Source: Stenotrophomonas rhizophila
GTDB lineage: Bacteria > Pseudomonadota > Gammaproteobacteria > Xanthomonadales > Xanthomonadaceae
Assembly: GCF_003651185.1 (NCBI RefSeq)
Contig: NZ_RCDC01000005.1
Location: 1-64,000 of the forward strand
Reading direction: 5' to 3'
Length of the DNA: 64,000 nt
The notes beneath the pieces were generated by a model. That model saw only the letters and a list, made by a program, of their open reading frames with translations. It was not told where the DNA came from and did not search any database. This document shows positions 16,590-26,227 of this stretch, one piece after another. The stretch's first letter is position 1. Each line of letters opens with the position of its first letter. Both the position numbers and the translations under genes were made by a program.

Positions 16590-17606
16590 ATGGGTCACGA
16601 CCACGACCATCTGCCCAGCGAGATCCGCCACGAAAAACCGCTGTGGTGGGCGCTGGGGCTGACCACCACCTTCCTGCTGGTGGAGGTGGCCGGCGCGTTC
16701 TGGACCAACAGCCTGGCACTGTTGTCCGATGCCGCGCACATGGCCACCGATACGCTCGCGCTGATGGTCGCGCTGGTCGCGGTCCGGCTCAGCCGGCGCC
16801 CGCCCGATGCCAAGCGCACCTACGGCTATGCGCGGCTGGAAGCCATCGGCGCGATGATCAACGGCGGCATGCTGTTCGTGGTCGCCGGCTACATTCTGTG
16901 GGAGGCGGTGCAGCGCTTCCGCGCGCCGCAGGAGATCGCCTCCACCGGCATGCTGGTGATCGCGGTGTTCGGGCTGGTGATCAATCTCATCTCGATGCGC
17001 CTGCTGCGCGCCGGCAGCGGCGAGAGCCTCAACGTCAAAGGCGCGTACCTGGAAGTCTGGGCGGACATGCTCGGCTCGGTCGCGGTGATCCTCGGCGCGT
17101 TGCTGATCCGCTGGACCGGCTGGAAGCCGATCGATCCGATCCTGGCCGTGCTGATCGGCCTGTGGGTACTGCCGCGCACCTGGGTGTTGATGCGCGAGGC
17201 GATCAACGTGCTGCTGGAAGGCGTGCCCAAGGGCATGGATGTCGCGGCGGTACGCGGCACCCTGTGTGCCCACGATGGCGTGGTGGACGTGCACGACCTG
17301 CACGTCTGGGCGCTGGCGTCCAGCACCCCGGCACTGACCGCGCACGTGGTGATGGGCACCGGTGTGAATGCGGACCGCCTACGTCGCGAGCTGGGCACCC
17401 GGTTGCACGAGCAGTACGGCATCGACCATGTGACCCTGCAGATCGAGGCCGACCACTGCGGCGATCCCTGCAGCGTCGGCAGCCCCCGCGACCGGCACGC
17501 CGATGACCATGCGGGGCACGACCACGCGTCCCATGCGCACGACAGCCACGACAGCCACCGCGCTGCACCGGACGCGCAGGGCCATCACGGGCATCCGCAT
17601 CCCTGA
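16590..17606 (+). CDS. czcD: Cation diffusion facilitator, zinc-type exporter (CzcD-like)
   Basis: A 338-residue inner-membrane metal/proton antiporter with six predicted helices and a cytosolic C-terminal domain. The helix 2 site HMATD is standard; in helix 5 the usual HxxxD is ExxxD (YLEVWADMLGSV). Histidine-rich ends (MGHDHDHLP at the start; a tail from about 295 with many His/Asp) suggest Zn, Cd or Co handling. Start ATG 16590 follows AGGAGAG. A divergent globin-cyclase lies upstream. Export by CDF proteins complements the Zur/receptor genes further right. Confidence 0.88.
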   Translation: MGHDHDHLPSEIRHEKPLWWALGLTTTFLLVEVAGAFWTNSLALLSDAAHMATDTLALMVALVAVRLSRRPPDAKRTYGYARLEAIGAMINGGMLFVVAGYILWEAVQRFRAPQEIASTGMLVIAVFGLVINLISMRLLRAGSGESLNVKGAYLEVWADMLGSVAVILGALLIRWTGWKPIDPILAVLIGLWVLPRTWVLMREAINVLLEGVPKGMDVAAVRGTLCAHDGVVDVHDLHVWALASSTPALTAHVVMGTGVNADRLRRELGTRLHEQYGIDHVTLQIEADHCGDPCSVGSPRDRHADDHAGHDHASHAHDSHDSHRAAPDAQGHHGHPHP

Positions 17607-17693
17607 GGTCTACCGGCGGCCCCACGGCGGACGGGCAGGGCAGGGTTGCCGCTACAATGCGGGTCTGCCTTGCCATCTGTCGGAGATACTGCA

Positions 17694-18443
17694 GTGACCC
17701 GGAAACTCGTACTGTTGCGCCACGGCCAGAGCCAGTGGAACCTGGACAACCGCTTCACCGGCTGGGTGGACGTGGAACTGACCGAACAGGGCCGCCGCGA
17801 GGCTGCCGCCGCCGGCCGCCTGATGCGTGAAGAAGGGCTGCAGTTCGATGTCGCGCATACCTCGGTGCTCAAGCGCGCCATCCACACCCTGCAGGGTGCC
17901 CTGGCCGAGCTGGACCAGGACTGGCTGCCGGTCAGCAAGAGCTGGCGCTTGAACGAGCGCCATTACGGCGGCCTGCAGGGCCTGGACAAGGCCGAGACCG
18001 CCGCCAAGCACGGCGAGGACCAGGTCAAGATCTGGCGCCGTTCCTACGACATCCCGCCGCCGGCGATGGACATCGAGGACCCGGGCCACCCGATCCACGA
18101 CCGCCGCTATGCCGGCCTGGACCGCAACGCGCTGCCGGGCACCGAATCGCTGGCCACCACGCTGGACCGCGTGTTGCCGTACTGGTTCGATGCGATCGCC
18201 CCCCAGCTCAAGGACGGCAAGACCGTACTGGTCACCGCGCACGGCAATTCGCTGCGCGCGCTGTACAAGTACCTCAACAATGTTTCGCAGGAAGCGATCC
18301 TGGAGCTCAACATCCCGACCGGCATCCCGCTGCTGTTCGAACTCAACGACGACCTGACGGTGCAGTCGTTCCGCTACCTGGGCGACCCGGAAGCGGCACG
18401 CAAGGCCGCCGAGGCCGTGGCGAACCAGGGTAAAGCGAAGTAA
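17694..18443 (+). CDS. gpmA: 2,3-bisphosphoglycerate-dependent phosphoglycerate mutase
   Basis: A 249-residue enzyme, the exact usual length of bacterial dPGM, converting 3-phosphoglycerate and 2-phosphoglycerate in glycolysis/gluconeogenesis. Motifs: phosphohistidine LRHGQSQWN (H10), [42 protein letters not shown] and [15 protein letters not shown]. The start is GTG 17694, giving [11 protein letters not shown], preceded by CGGAGA at 17681-17686. A TACAAT box at 17653 may be a -10 element. A strong terminator follows at 18447. Confidence 0.95.
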   Translation: MTRKLVLLRHGQSQWNLDNRFTGWVDVELTEQGRREAAAAGRLMREEGLQFDVAHTSVLKRAIHTLQGALAELDQDWLPVSKSWRLNERHYGGLQGLDKAETAAKHGEDQVKIWRRSYDIPPPAMDIEDPGHPIHDRRYAGLDRNALPGTESLATTLDRVLPYWFDAIAPQLKDGKTVLVTAHGNSLRALYKYLNNVSQEAILELNIPTGIPLLFELNDDLTVQSFRYLGDPEAARKAAEAVANQGKAK

Positions 18444-18446
18444 GAG

Positions 18447-18480
18447 CGAAAGGCCGGCAAATGCCGGCCTTTCGTTTTGT
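18447..18480 (+). terminator. Rho-independent terminator of gpmA
   Basis: Perfect 12-base stem: CGAAAGGCCGGC at 18447-18458 and GCCGGCCTTTCG at 18463-18474, loop AAAT, then TTTTGTT. Confidence 0.9.
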
Positions 18481-18538
18481 TCGCCCTTTGATATCGGGCA
18501 CTCCACCACAGGTTCGCTCCCTGTGTTCCGGTGGGGCT

Positions 18539-18961
18539 TCACGGTTCTCGTGGCATCAGTGCAACAATAAACTCTGTGCCAATGGGGAGGGCATCCCGAT
18601 AATCAGCTTTGATTGCGGAGACGTTCTTGCTGGTGTTGTGCCATGGGTCCATCCAGCCTTGGGGCGTCATCAGCAAATAGTGATCAGATTGGTAGGGCGC
18701 TTCGCCTCGGATGCAGACGATCGATCCTACTGGGAACTGCGCAGGTCTACGCCAATCTGCGATGTACCAGAGATCGTGGTCTGCAAGGGACCAGATGATT
18801 TCATGAACATCTAGTCCAAGCGGCGCTTCGTCCAGTTTCCCGTCCTTATGGTGCTCAAGCCGTTTGAGGGCTGCGTCGTACTCAATTCCAAGAAGAGAAG
18901 CCACGCAAGCGACGCCGCATCCCCACTCATTCTCTTGTTTTACAAGCCTGTATTTATTCAT
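18539..18961 (-). CDS. Orphan C39-like cysteine peptidase-fold protein
   Basis: A 140-residue protein with the layout of the bacteriocin-processing C39 peptidase fold. Q9-x5-C15-G (QENEWGCG) gives the oxyanion Gln and nucleophile Cys, H94 in SDHYLLM the catalytic His, and D105 in WMDPW the Asp. There is no transporter domain, no signal peptide and no double-glycine leader gene nearby. Base composition is visibly AT-richer than the neighbours, suggesting recent acquisition. A GAGGTG ribosome site precedes ATG 18961. It may process a peptide, be an effector or immunity-type protein, or be a single-domain papain-like protein; the substrate is unknown. Confidence 0.7.
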   Translation of the reverse strand: MNKYRLVKQENEWGCGVACVASLLGIEYDAALKRLEHHKDGKLDEAPLGLDVHEIIWSLADHDLWYIADWRRPAQFPVGSIVCIRGEAPYQSDHYLLMTPQGWMDPWHNTSKNVSAIKADYRDALPIGTEFIVALMPREP

Positions 18962-19135
18962 TGCACCTCACATTTTTCACGATTTCTCACCATAGAGCTC
19001 CTGCTGCTCTACGAGCAAGGCGTCTCGTCGCTGCCGGTGTGTGACCTTTGGCCGGTCCGCACCGGCCCCTCCCGCGCTACGCTGCCCGATTGCCCGTGGT
19101 CCGGGTGATGCATCCATCTGTAGCCGGAGAGTCGA

Positions 19136-21229
19136 ATGAAGTTTTCCAAGCTGGTCCCGCTGGGCCTGACCGCCGCCATCGCCGTGTCGCTGGCCTCCTG
19201 CGGCAAGACCGATACCGCGCCTGCCGCCACCGCCGATGCCACGCCGGCGTTTGATCAGTCGCAGATCAAGACCGCGCTGATCTCGCTCAACACTGCCGAT
19301 CTGGACACCGCCATCGCCGCCTGTACCGACCTCAACGGGTTCGTGAACAGCAAGTGGCTCAAGGCCAACCCGGTCCCGAACGACCAGACCACCTGGGGCA
19401 GCTTCGAAATCCTGCGCGAGCGCTCGCTGGAAGTGCAGCACGCGCTGGTCCAGCAGGCCGCCGCCAGCCAGGCCAAGGCCGGCACGGTGGAAGCCAAGAT
19501 CGGCGATATCTGGAAGACCGGCTCGGATGAAGCCAAGATCGAGGCGGCTGGCATCACCCCGCTGCAGCCGCAGCTGGACAAGATCGCCGCGCTGAACGAC
19601 ACCGCCGCGATCACCCAGTACCTGCGCGACAGCCAGGCGGTGGGCCAGGGCGTGCTGTTCTCGCTGTTCGCCAATGCCGATTACAAAGATTCGGCCAACG
19701 TCATCGCCTATGTCGGCCAGGGCGGCCTCGGCCTGCCGGAGAAGGGCTACTACTTCGACGATTCGCAGGCCAAGATCCGCGACGCGTACGTTGCCTACAT
19801 CGCCCAGGTGCTGACCCTGTCCGGCGTCGATGCCGAGCAGGCCAAGACCCAGGCCAAGGCCGTGATGGAGTTCGAAACGCGTCTGGCCCAGGCCTCGATG
19901 TCGCGCATCGAAATGCGTGACCCGGCCAAGCGTTACAACCCGGTCAGCGCTGCTGATGCGGACAAGCTGACCCCGAACTTCAGCTGGACGGCCCTGTTCG
20001 ATACCCTGAAGGTGCCGGCCGCGCAGAAGTTCTCGATGGCCCAGCCGGGCTTCTTCGGCGAAGTGGACAAGATGCTGGCCGACGTGCCGGCCGCCACCTG
20101 GCAGGCCTACCTGCGCTTCCACACCATCGATGACGCTTCGCCGTACCTGAGCAGCGCCTTCGAAAAGGCCAACTTCGATTTCTACAGCACCACCCTGCGT
20201 GGCCAGAAGGAAATGCAGCCGCGCTGGAAGCGCGTGCTGGAGTCGGTCAACGGCGCCATCGGTGAAGGCCTGGGCCAGATGTATGTCGACGCCGTGTTCC
20301 CGGCCGACTCCAAGGTGCAGATGCAGCACCTGGTGGAGAACCTCTCGGTGGCGCTGAAGGCGCGCCTGGAGAAGCTGGAGTGGATGAGCGAAGACACCCG
20401 CAAGAAGGCACTGGAGAAGTGGGCCAGCTTCACCCCGAAGATCGGCTACCCGGACAAGTGGCGTGACTGGTCGGGCCTGGAAACCAACGGCGACAGCTAC
20501 CTGGGCAACATGCAGGCCGCGCGCACGTTCAACTACCGCTTCATGCTCAACAAGATCGGCAAGCCGGTCGACAAGACCGAGTGGGGCATGACCCCGCAGA
20601 CCGTCAACGCCTACTACAACGCCACCAAGAACGAGATCGTCTTCCCGGCGGCGATCCTGCAAGCGCCGTTCTTCGACGCCAAGGCCGATCCGGCGCTGAA
20701 CTACGGCGGCATCGGCGCGGTCATCGGCCACGAAATGATGCACGGCTATGACGACTCGGGCAGCCAGTTCGCCGCCAACGGCAACTTCGACAACTGGTGG
20801 ACCGACAGCGACCGTGCGGCCTTCACCCAGCGGACCGACCAGCTGGTCGCGCAGTTCGACGGCTATGAGTCGCTGCCGGGCGTGAACGTGAAGGGCAAGC
20901 TGACCCTGGGCGAGAACATCGGCGACCTCGGTGGCCTGACCGTGGCCTACGACGCGCTGCAGATGGCGCTGAAGGAAGACCCGAAGGCCAACGTAGCGGT
21001 GGACGGCCACACGCAGGACCAGCGCTTCTTCATGAACTGGGCCACCGTGTGGCGCCGCAACTTCAACGAAGGCGAGCTGCGCGTGCGCCTGAACACCGAT
21101 CCGCACGCTCCGGCCAACTTCCGTGCCAATGGCGCGCCCTCGAACATGCCCGCGTACGCGCAGGCGTTCGAGTGCAAGGCCGGCGATGCGATGGTGCGGG
21201 CCGACGACAAGCGCGTTGTGATCTGGTGA
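19136..21229 (+). CDS. pepO: M13 (neprilysin/PepO-like) metallopeptidase lipoprotein
   Basis: A 697-residue zinc endopeptidase. The N terminus is a lipoprotein signal with LASC lipobox (Cys near residue 22). The M13 N domain spans about 50-440 and the catalytic domain follows: NAYYNATKNEIVFPAAILQ, HEMMH at 532-536 with zinc ligands H532 and H536, and ENIGDLGG with E593 as third ligand. The family's C-terminal CxxxxxM...VW pattern is kept (FECKAGDAM ... VVIW). It cleaves short peptides in the periplasm or at the surface. A bidirectional terminator follows at 21252. The 174 bases upstream hold no gene. Confidence 0.92.
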   Translation: MKFSKLVPLGLTAAIAVSLASCGKTDTAPAATADATPAFDQSQIKTALISLNTADLDTAIAACTDLNGFVNSKWLKANPVPNDQTTWGSFEILRERSLEVQHALVQQAAASQAKAGTVEAKIGDIWKTGSDEAKIEAAGITPLQPQLDKIAALNDTAAITQYLRDSQAVGQGVLFSLFANADYKDSANVIAYVGQGGLGLPEKGYYFDDSQAKIRDAYVAYIAQVLTLSGVDAEQAKTQAKAVMEFETRLAQASMSRIEMRDPAKRYNPVSAADADKLTPNFSWTALFDTLKVPAAQKFSMAQPGFFGEVDKMLADVPAATWQAYLRFHTIDDASPYLSSAFEKANFDFYSTTLRGQKEMQPRWKRVLESVNGAIGEGLGQMYVDAVFPADSKVQMQHLVENLSVALKARLEKLEWMSEDTRKKALEKWASFTPKIGYPDKWRDWSGLETNGDSYLGNMQAARTFNYRFMLNKIGKPVDKTEWGMTPQTVNAYYNATKNEIVFPAAILQAPFFDAKADPALNYGGIGAVIGHEMMHGYDDSGSQFAANGNFDNWWTDSDRAAFTQRTDQLVAQFDGYESLPGVNVKGKLTLGENIGDLGGLTVAYDALQMALKEDPKANVAVDGHTQDQRFFMNWATVWRRNFNEGELRVRLNTDPHAPANFRANGAPSNMPAYAQAFECKAGDAMVRADDKRVVIW

Positions 21230-21251
21230 TCGCACGCGGTTGAGTGACATG

Positions 21252-21280
21252 AAAAACCCGGCGGACGCCGGGTTTTTCTT
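21252..21280. terminator. Bidirectional terminator
   Basis: AAAAACCCGGCG at 21252-21263 pairs with CGCCGGGTTTTT at 21266-21277. A run of A on the left and T on the right lets it work for the peptidase gene (+) and the HD-GYP gene (-). Confidence 0.88.
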
Positions 21281-21313
21281 TTCCAGCACGCTCGCGGCAA
21301 ACCCAAGCGGAGA

Positions 21314-21895
21314 CTACGTAGCGGAGGCCATCATCCGGGTGAACAGGCCGAACACCTGCGGGTCGACCAGGCCACCCTGCTGCTCGGCGAGGATGCCCAT
21401 CGCCTTGGCATGCGGCATCGGGCCGCGGTACGGGCGGGTGGTGGTCATGGCGTCGTACCCATCGACGATGGTGAGCACGCGTGCGCCCAGCGGAATGTCG
21501 CTGCCTTTCAGGCCATCCGGATAACCACTGCCATCGAAGGCCTCGTGATGGCTGCGGATCAACCGCGCCACCTCGGCGGCATCACTGCGCCCGGTGGTGG
21601 CGAAGATACGCTCACCACGTTCGGGGTGGGTGCGCATGATCGCGCGCTGAGCGTCGTCCAGGCGCGCGGGATACAACAGCACGTTGTCCGGAATGCCGAT
21701 CTTGCCGATGTCATGGAAGCGCGCGGCCAGCGCCAGATGCGCGCGCTGCGTGTCGTCCAGATCGCACAGGCGCCCCAGCTGATCGCCGAGCAGGCCGACC
21801 CGGTCGCAGTGGAAACGGGTGTACTGGTCGCGCATCTGCAACGACATCGACAGCGCATCGATGGAGCAGACCTGCGAAGGGGTGTCGTCGAACAT
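21314..21895 (-). CDS. HD-GYP domain cyclic-di-GMP phosphodiesterase-like protein
   Basis: A 193-residue protein consisting almost only of an HD-GYP domain: metal ligands in RFHDIGKIGIPDNVL (HD), and HHEAFDGSGYPDGL (HH and GYP). GYP is intact, so hydrolysis of cyclic-di-GMP to pGpG or GMP is plausible. There is no receiver, PAS or membrane segment, so input must come from partner proteins. The start is uncertain: ATG 21895, or GTG 21907 four codons upstream; neither has a clear ribosome site. Confidence 0.85.
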   Translation of the reverse strand: MFDDTPSQVCSIDALSMSLQMRDQYTRFHCDRVGLLGDQLGRLCDLDDTQRAHLALAARFHDIGKIGIPDNVLLYPARLDDAQRAIMRTHPERGERIFATTGRSDAAEVARLIRSHHEAFDGSGYPDGLKGSDIPLGARVLTIVDGYDAMTTTRPYRGPMPHAKAMGILAEQQGGLVDPQVFGLFTRMMASAT

Positions 21896-22009
21896 GGGGG
21901 CGGTCACGTGGGGTCGGATGGCCGGCCGTCAGTGCCGGGGTCGGGCAGGCCGCCACGTGGCGCCTGCCCCTTGAACGATAGCGCCTGGCGACCGACGCCA
22001 GGCGTGAAA

Positions 22010-25000
22010 TCAGCGTGGGGAGAGGGTCAGCAACAGGGCCTTGGCGGCGCTGAAGCGGTCTTCCGGCAGCGGCAACGGGTGCTTGATGCGCAGCTTGTCC
22101 GGCCCGTCCATCGCGTACAGCTTGGGCTGCTTCTGGATCAGCTGGATCACCGCCATGGGGTCGATCTCCGGCTTGGGATTGAACACGATGCGGCCGCCGT
22201 TCTCGCCCAGCTCCAGCTTGCGGATGCCCAACACGTTGGCCTGCAGCTTGAGCTCGGCAATCGCGAACAGATGCTTGGCCGGGTCCGGCAGCAGGCCGAA
22301 GCGGTCGATCATCTCCACCTGCAGTTCGCGCAGCTCAGCGCTGTCACGCGCGCTGCTGATGCGCTTGTACAGGGTCAGGCGGGTATGCACGTCGGGCAGG
22401 TAGTCGTCCGGGATCAAGGCCGGCACATGCAGTTCGACCTCGGCACCGCGCGCCTCTTCGCCCGCATCCAGGTCCGGCAGTTTGCCCAGGCGGATGCTGC
22501 GCACCGCGCGTTCGAGCAGCTCGGTGTACAGGCTGAAGCCGACCTCGGCCATCTGGCCGCTCTGGTCCTCGCCAAGCAGCTCGCCGGCACCGCGGATTTC
22601 CAGATCGTGGGTGGCCAGGGTGAAGCCGGCCCCGAGTTCGTCCATCGAGGCGATGGCCTCCAGACGCTTCTCGGCATCGGGCGTCATCGCGCGCTTGTCC
22701 GGCACCACCAGGTAGGCGTACGCCCGGTGATGCGAGCGACCCACGCGGCCACGCAGCTGGTGCAGCTGGGCCAGGCCGAAGCGGTCGGCGCGGTTGATGA
22801 TGATGGTATTGGCGTTGGGGATGTCGATGCCCGATTCGATGATCGTGGTCGACAGCAGCACGTTGAAGCGCTGCTTCTGGAAGTCCAGCATCACCCGCTC
22901 CAGCTCGCGCTCGGGCATCTGCCCATGGGCGATGCCGATACGTGCTTCGGGTACCAGCTCGGCCAGCTCGCGCTGCATGCGGCCGATGCTCTCCACGTCG
23001 TTGTGCAGGAAGTACAGCTGGCCACCACGGGCCAGTTCGCGCTGGAACGCTTCGCGCAGCAGGGCGTTGTCCCAGGCGGTGATGAAGGTCTTGACCGCCA
23101 GCCGGTTCGGCGGCGGCGTGGCGATGATCGATAGATCACGCAGCCCGGCCATGGCCATGTTGAGCGTGCGGGGAATCGGCGTGGCGGTCAGGGTCAACAG
23201 GTGCACGTTGGCGCGCATCGCCTTGAGCGCTTCCTTCTGGCGCACACCGAAGCGCTGTTCCTCATCGACCACGACCAGACCGAGGTCCTTGAACTTCACG
23301 TCCGGCTGCAGCAGGCGATGGGTACCGATGATGACGTCGATGGTGCCGGCGGCGACCTTCTCCAGTTCGGCCTTGATCTCCTTGGTGGATTTGAAGCGCG
23401 ACAGCACCTCCACCCTGAGCGGCCAATCGGCGAAGCGATCGCGGAAATTGCGGTAATGCTGTTCGGCCAGCAGGGTGGTCGGCACCAGCACGGCGACCTG
23501 CTTGCCGGCGCTGGCGGCGGCGAACGCGGCGCGCACGGCGACCTCGGTCTTGCCGAAGCCGACGTCACCGCAGACCACACGGTCCATCGGCTGGCTGCTG
23601 GCCAGATCGCGCAGCGTCGCGTCGATCGCGGCCAGCTGATCAGGGGTTTCCTCGAACGGGAACCCGGCCGCGAACGGCTCGTACATCGCGCGGTCCACGT
23701 GCAGCGCCAGGCCGGCACGGGCACGGCGACGCGCCTGGATTTCCAGCAGCTCGGCGGCGACGTCGCGGACCTTTTCGGCCGCCTTGCGCTTGGCCTTGGT
23801 CCACTGCTCGCCACCGAGCGAATGCAGCGGCGCGGTTTCCGGAGAGGCACCGGAATAGCGGCTGATCAGGTGCAGCTGGGCAACCGGCACATACAGGCGG
23901 TCGCCCTTGGCGTATTCGATTTCCAGGAACTCGCCGGGCATGCCGCCGGCATCGAGCACGATCAGGCCGCGGTAGCGACCGACACCGTGGTCTTCATGCA
24001 CGATCGGCGAACCTTCGCTGAGCTCGCCGAGGTCGCGGATGATCGCTTCCGGCTCGCGTCCGGCCCGGCGGCTGCGGCGCTGCTGGCCGGCGCGTTCGGG
24101 GAACAGCTGACGTTCGGTCAGCACCGCGATCGGCGGGCTTTCCAGCGCGAAACCGTCTTCCAGCGGCGCCACGGTGATGCCGAAGCGCACGCTGTCGTCG
24201 GCCAGGAAGCCGGGCAGATCGGCGACCACCGGCGGCTTCAGCTCGGCGGCGAGCAGCACTTCCAGCAGGGCTTCGCGGCGGCCGGCGGAATCGGCGGCGA
24301 TCAGCACCCGGCCCGGGTAATGACCGATGAAGGATTTCAGTGCCTCGGCAGCCGGCGCATCGCGGGCGGCCACCGGCAGTGGCGGCAGGGGCTGGTCGCC
24401 CAGCGGCTGTGCATCGCCGATGCGGTCGTGATCCAGCGGCCAGACTTCGACGCGGGCCAGGCCGTTGAGCGTGGCGCGCAGTTGTTCGGGGCTGGCGTAC
24501 AGCTCTTCCGGCGCCAGCAGCGGGCGCTCGACATCATGACGGCGCTGCTCGTAGCGGTTCTGCGTCTGCGCCCAGAAGGCGGCCGCAGCATCGAACACGT
24601 TCGGCGCCAGCACCGGCAGCACGTTGGGCTGCAGGTAATCGAGCAGGGTCGCGGTCTTGTCGAAGAACAGCGGCAGGTAGTACTCGATGCCGGCCGGCGC
24701 GATACCGGCCTTGAGATCCTGGTAAAGCGCGCTGCGCCGGGTATCCACATCGAAGCGCTCGCGCAGCGTGTTGAGCACGCGCGAGACGCTGAGATCATCC
24801 AGCGGCACTTCACGGCCGGGCAGCATGTGCACCGCTTCGACCTTGTCCAGCGAGCGCTGGGACTCCGGATCGAAGGCGCGGATCGAATCGATATCCTCGT
24901 CGAGCAGTTCCACCCGCAGCGGCGCCTCGGCTCCCATCGGGTAGACGTCGAGCAGGCCGCCACGCACGGCGAAATCACCCGGGTCCATCACCTGCGGCAC

Positions 25001-25477
25001 GTTGCGGTAACCGGCCGATTCCAGGCGGCGCTTTTCCGCGTCCAGATCCAGGCGCTGGCCGACCGTCAGGTCGAAGCTGCCGCCGATGACGTATTTGAGC
25101 GGTGCCAACTGCTGCAGCAGCGTCTGCACCGGCACCACCACGATGCCGCGCTTGAGCGCAGGCAGGGCATGCAGCGCGGCCAGCCGCTGGGAAATGATGT
25201 CCGGGTGCGGGCTGAAGGCGTCGTAGGGCAGGGTTTCCCAGTCCGGGAAGGCCACGATCGGCACGTCGCCGGCAGTGCCGAGCAAGGTGTGCAGATCGGC
25301 TTCGATCTGGTTCGCGCCATGGTTGTCGCGCGCGACCACCAGCAACGCCCCGTCGTGCGACTGCGCCGCGCGGGCGATGTACCACGCCAGCGCTGTGGCC
25401 GAAGCGGGAGCGCGCCACCAGGCGCGGAGCTGTCCAGGACGTGGCAGCGGCGGAACGGGATAGGAAGTGCGTGACAT
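22010..25477 (-). CDS. mfd: Transcription-repair coupling factor
   Basis: A 1155-residue SF2 translocase, the usual length of Mfd. It removes stalled RNA polymerase and recruits UvrA to start transcription-coupled excision repair. N-terminal UvrB-like domains (to about 350) are followed by a CarD-type RNA polymerase interaction domain (EGSPIVHEDHGVGRYRGL, about 490-550), the RecG-like helicase core (Walker A GDVGFGKTEVAVR, VVVDEEQRFG, LTATPIPRTLN, HQLRGRVGRS) and a C-terminal TRCF domain (about 1000-1100). The protein starts MSRTSYPVPPLP at 25477. It stands alone, separated from its neighbours. Confidence 0.97.
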   Translation of the reverse strand: MSRTSYPVPPLPRPGQLRAWWRAPASATALAWYIARAAQSHDGALLVVARDNHGANQIEADLHTLLGTAGDVPIVAFPDWETLPYDAFSPHPDIISQRLAALHALPALKRGIVVVPVQTLLQQLAPLKYVIGGSFDLTVGQRLDLDAEKRRLESAGYRNVPQVMDPGDFAVRGGLLDVYPMGAEAPLRVELLDEDIDSIRAFDPESQRSLDKVEAVHMLPGREVPLDDLSVSRVLNTLRERFDVDTRRSALYQDLKAGIAPAGIEYYLPLFFDKTATLLDYLQPNVLPVLAPNVFDAAAAFWAQTQNRYEQRRHDVERPLLAPEELYASPEQLRATLNGLARVEVWPLDHDRIGDAQPLGDQPLPPLPVAARDAPAAEALKSFIGHYPGRVLIAADSAGRREALLEVLLAAELKPPVVADLPGFLADDSVRFGITVAPLEDGFALESPPIAVLTERQLFPERAGQQRRSRRAGREPEAIIRDLGELSEGSPIVHEDHGVGRYRGLIVLDAGGMPGEFLEIEYAKGDRLYVPVAQLHLISRYSGASPETAPLHSLGGEQWTKAKRKAAEKVRDVAAELLEIQARRRARAGLALHVDRAMYEPFAAGFPFEETPDQLAAIDATLRDLASSQPMDRVVCGDVGFGKTEVAVRAAFAAASAGKQVAVLVPTTLLAEQHYRNFRDRFADWPLRVEVLSRFKSTKEIKAELEKVAAGTIDVIIGTHRLLQPDVKFKDLGLVVVDEEQRFGVRQKEALKAMRANVHLLTLTATPIPRTLNMAMAGLRDLSIIATPPPNRLAVKTFITAWDNALLREAFQRELARGGQLYFLHNDVESIGRMQRELAELVPEARIGIAHGQMPERELERVMLDFQKQRFNVLLSTTIIESGIDIPNANTIIINRADRFGLAQLHQLRGRVGRSHHRAYAYLVVPDKRAMTPDAEKRLEAIASMDELGAGFTLATHDLEIRGAGELLGEDQSGQMAEVGFSLYTELLERAVRSIRLGKLPDLDAGEEARGAEVELHVPALIPDDYLPDVHTRLTLYKRISSARDSAELRELQVEMIDRFGLLPDPAKHLFAIAELKLQANVLGIRKLELGENGGRIVFNPKPEIDPMAVIQLIQKQPKLYAMDGPDKLRIKHPLPLPEDRFSAAKALLLTLSPR

Positions 25478-25525
25478 GAACCGTCGATTTTAGCAGACCG
25501 CAGCCTGACGGCCGCGTCATCCGGC

Positions 25526-25550
25526 GGCGGCCGGGCAGTGCCCGGCCGCC
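25526..25550. repeat. GC-rich hairpin between mfd and an acetyltransferase gene
   Basis: GGCGGCCGGG at 25526-25535 and CCCGGCCGCC at 25541-25550 form a perfect ten-base stem with a five-base loop. It sits at the 3' end of the minus-strand acetyltransferase. Without a T run it is at best a weak terminator; it could be a REP-like element. Confidence 0.5.
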
Positions 25551-25555
25551 CGTCA

Positions 25556-26101
25556 TCAGCTGTCGAGTTCAAGCACCATGCGCACCAGGCCCGGCGTACC
25601 GTTCGGGTGCGGGATCGGCTGGAAGCCCAGCGAGGCGGCCAGCTGCTTCATCGGCTCGTTCTCTTCGGCAACATCGCCGTACAGACGATCCAGGTACTTG
25701 CCGCGCGCCCACTTGACCAGCTTGCGCATCAATTGCCGGCCCAGGCCCTGGCCGACCAGGAAGCGGCTGACGAGGATCGCGTACTCGGCCTCGCGGGTGC
25801 CGGGGATGATCGAGGCACGCGCGACCGCACCCACCACGGCTTCACCGGCAGGCAGCGACTCGGCTGCGACCAGGGTGATTTCGCTCTTGGGATTGGGATG
25901 GGTCAGGCGCTGCGTCGTTTCCGGCGACAGTTCGGTCACCGACTGCAGGAAGCGGTCGCGGATTTCTTCGGGACCGAACAGACTGAAGGCGGCATGCAGC
26001 GGCGGGCCGTCTTCCGGCCGGATGGGGCGGATCAGCAGCTCGTGGCCACTGGGTGCCTTGAAAATCTCGTGCCAGGGCGGCATGCGGTTACGGGTAGCCA
26101 T
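25556..26101 (-). CDS. GNAT-family N-acetyltransferase
   Basis: A 181-residue protein with a single GNAT fold: beta-strand ELLIRPIRPEDGPPL, acetyl-CoA loop VSRFLVGQGLGRQLM (Q/R-x-x-G-x-G/A pattern QGLGRQ), and the C-terminal YGDVAEENEPMKQLAASLGF typical of the motif B helix. The layout resembles the catalytic domain of protein lysine acetyltransferases of the Pat family, but the NDP-forming acyl-CoA synthetase part is absent. Start ATG 26101 has AAGGAA six bases upstream. Substrate is unknown. Confidence 0.85.
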   Translation of the reverse strand: MATRNRMPPWHEIFKAPSGHELLIRPIRPEDGPPLHAAFSLFGPEEIRDRFLQSVTELSPETTQRLTHPNPKSEITLVAAESLPAGEAVVGAVARASIIPGTREAEYAILVSRFLVGQGLGRQLMRKLVKWARGKYLDRLYGDVAEENEPMKQLAASLGFQPIPHPNGTPGLVRMVLELDS

Positions 26102-26227
26102 ACCGGTGATTCCTTGGTGGTCTTCGGATTCTCGCATCCCGGGGGCAGCGTTCCGTGAACGGATCACTCACGCCGCGCCGGACGGGAGGCGCCGGCCAGG
26201 CCGGGGTTCCGGCCTGGATTCAGGGGG

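Noticed and set aside
18977-21289. A 770-residue open frame antisense to the M13 peptidase
   Set aside because: It lies opposite a gene with clear catalytic motifs and shows no domain or start signal of its own.
23201-25474. A 757-residue open frame antisense to mfd
   Set aside because: It is opposite a full-length mfd and has no recognisable domain.
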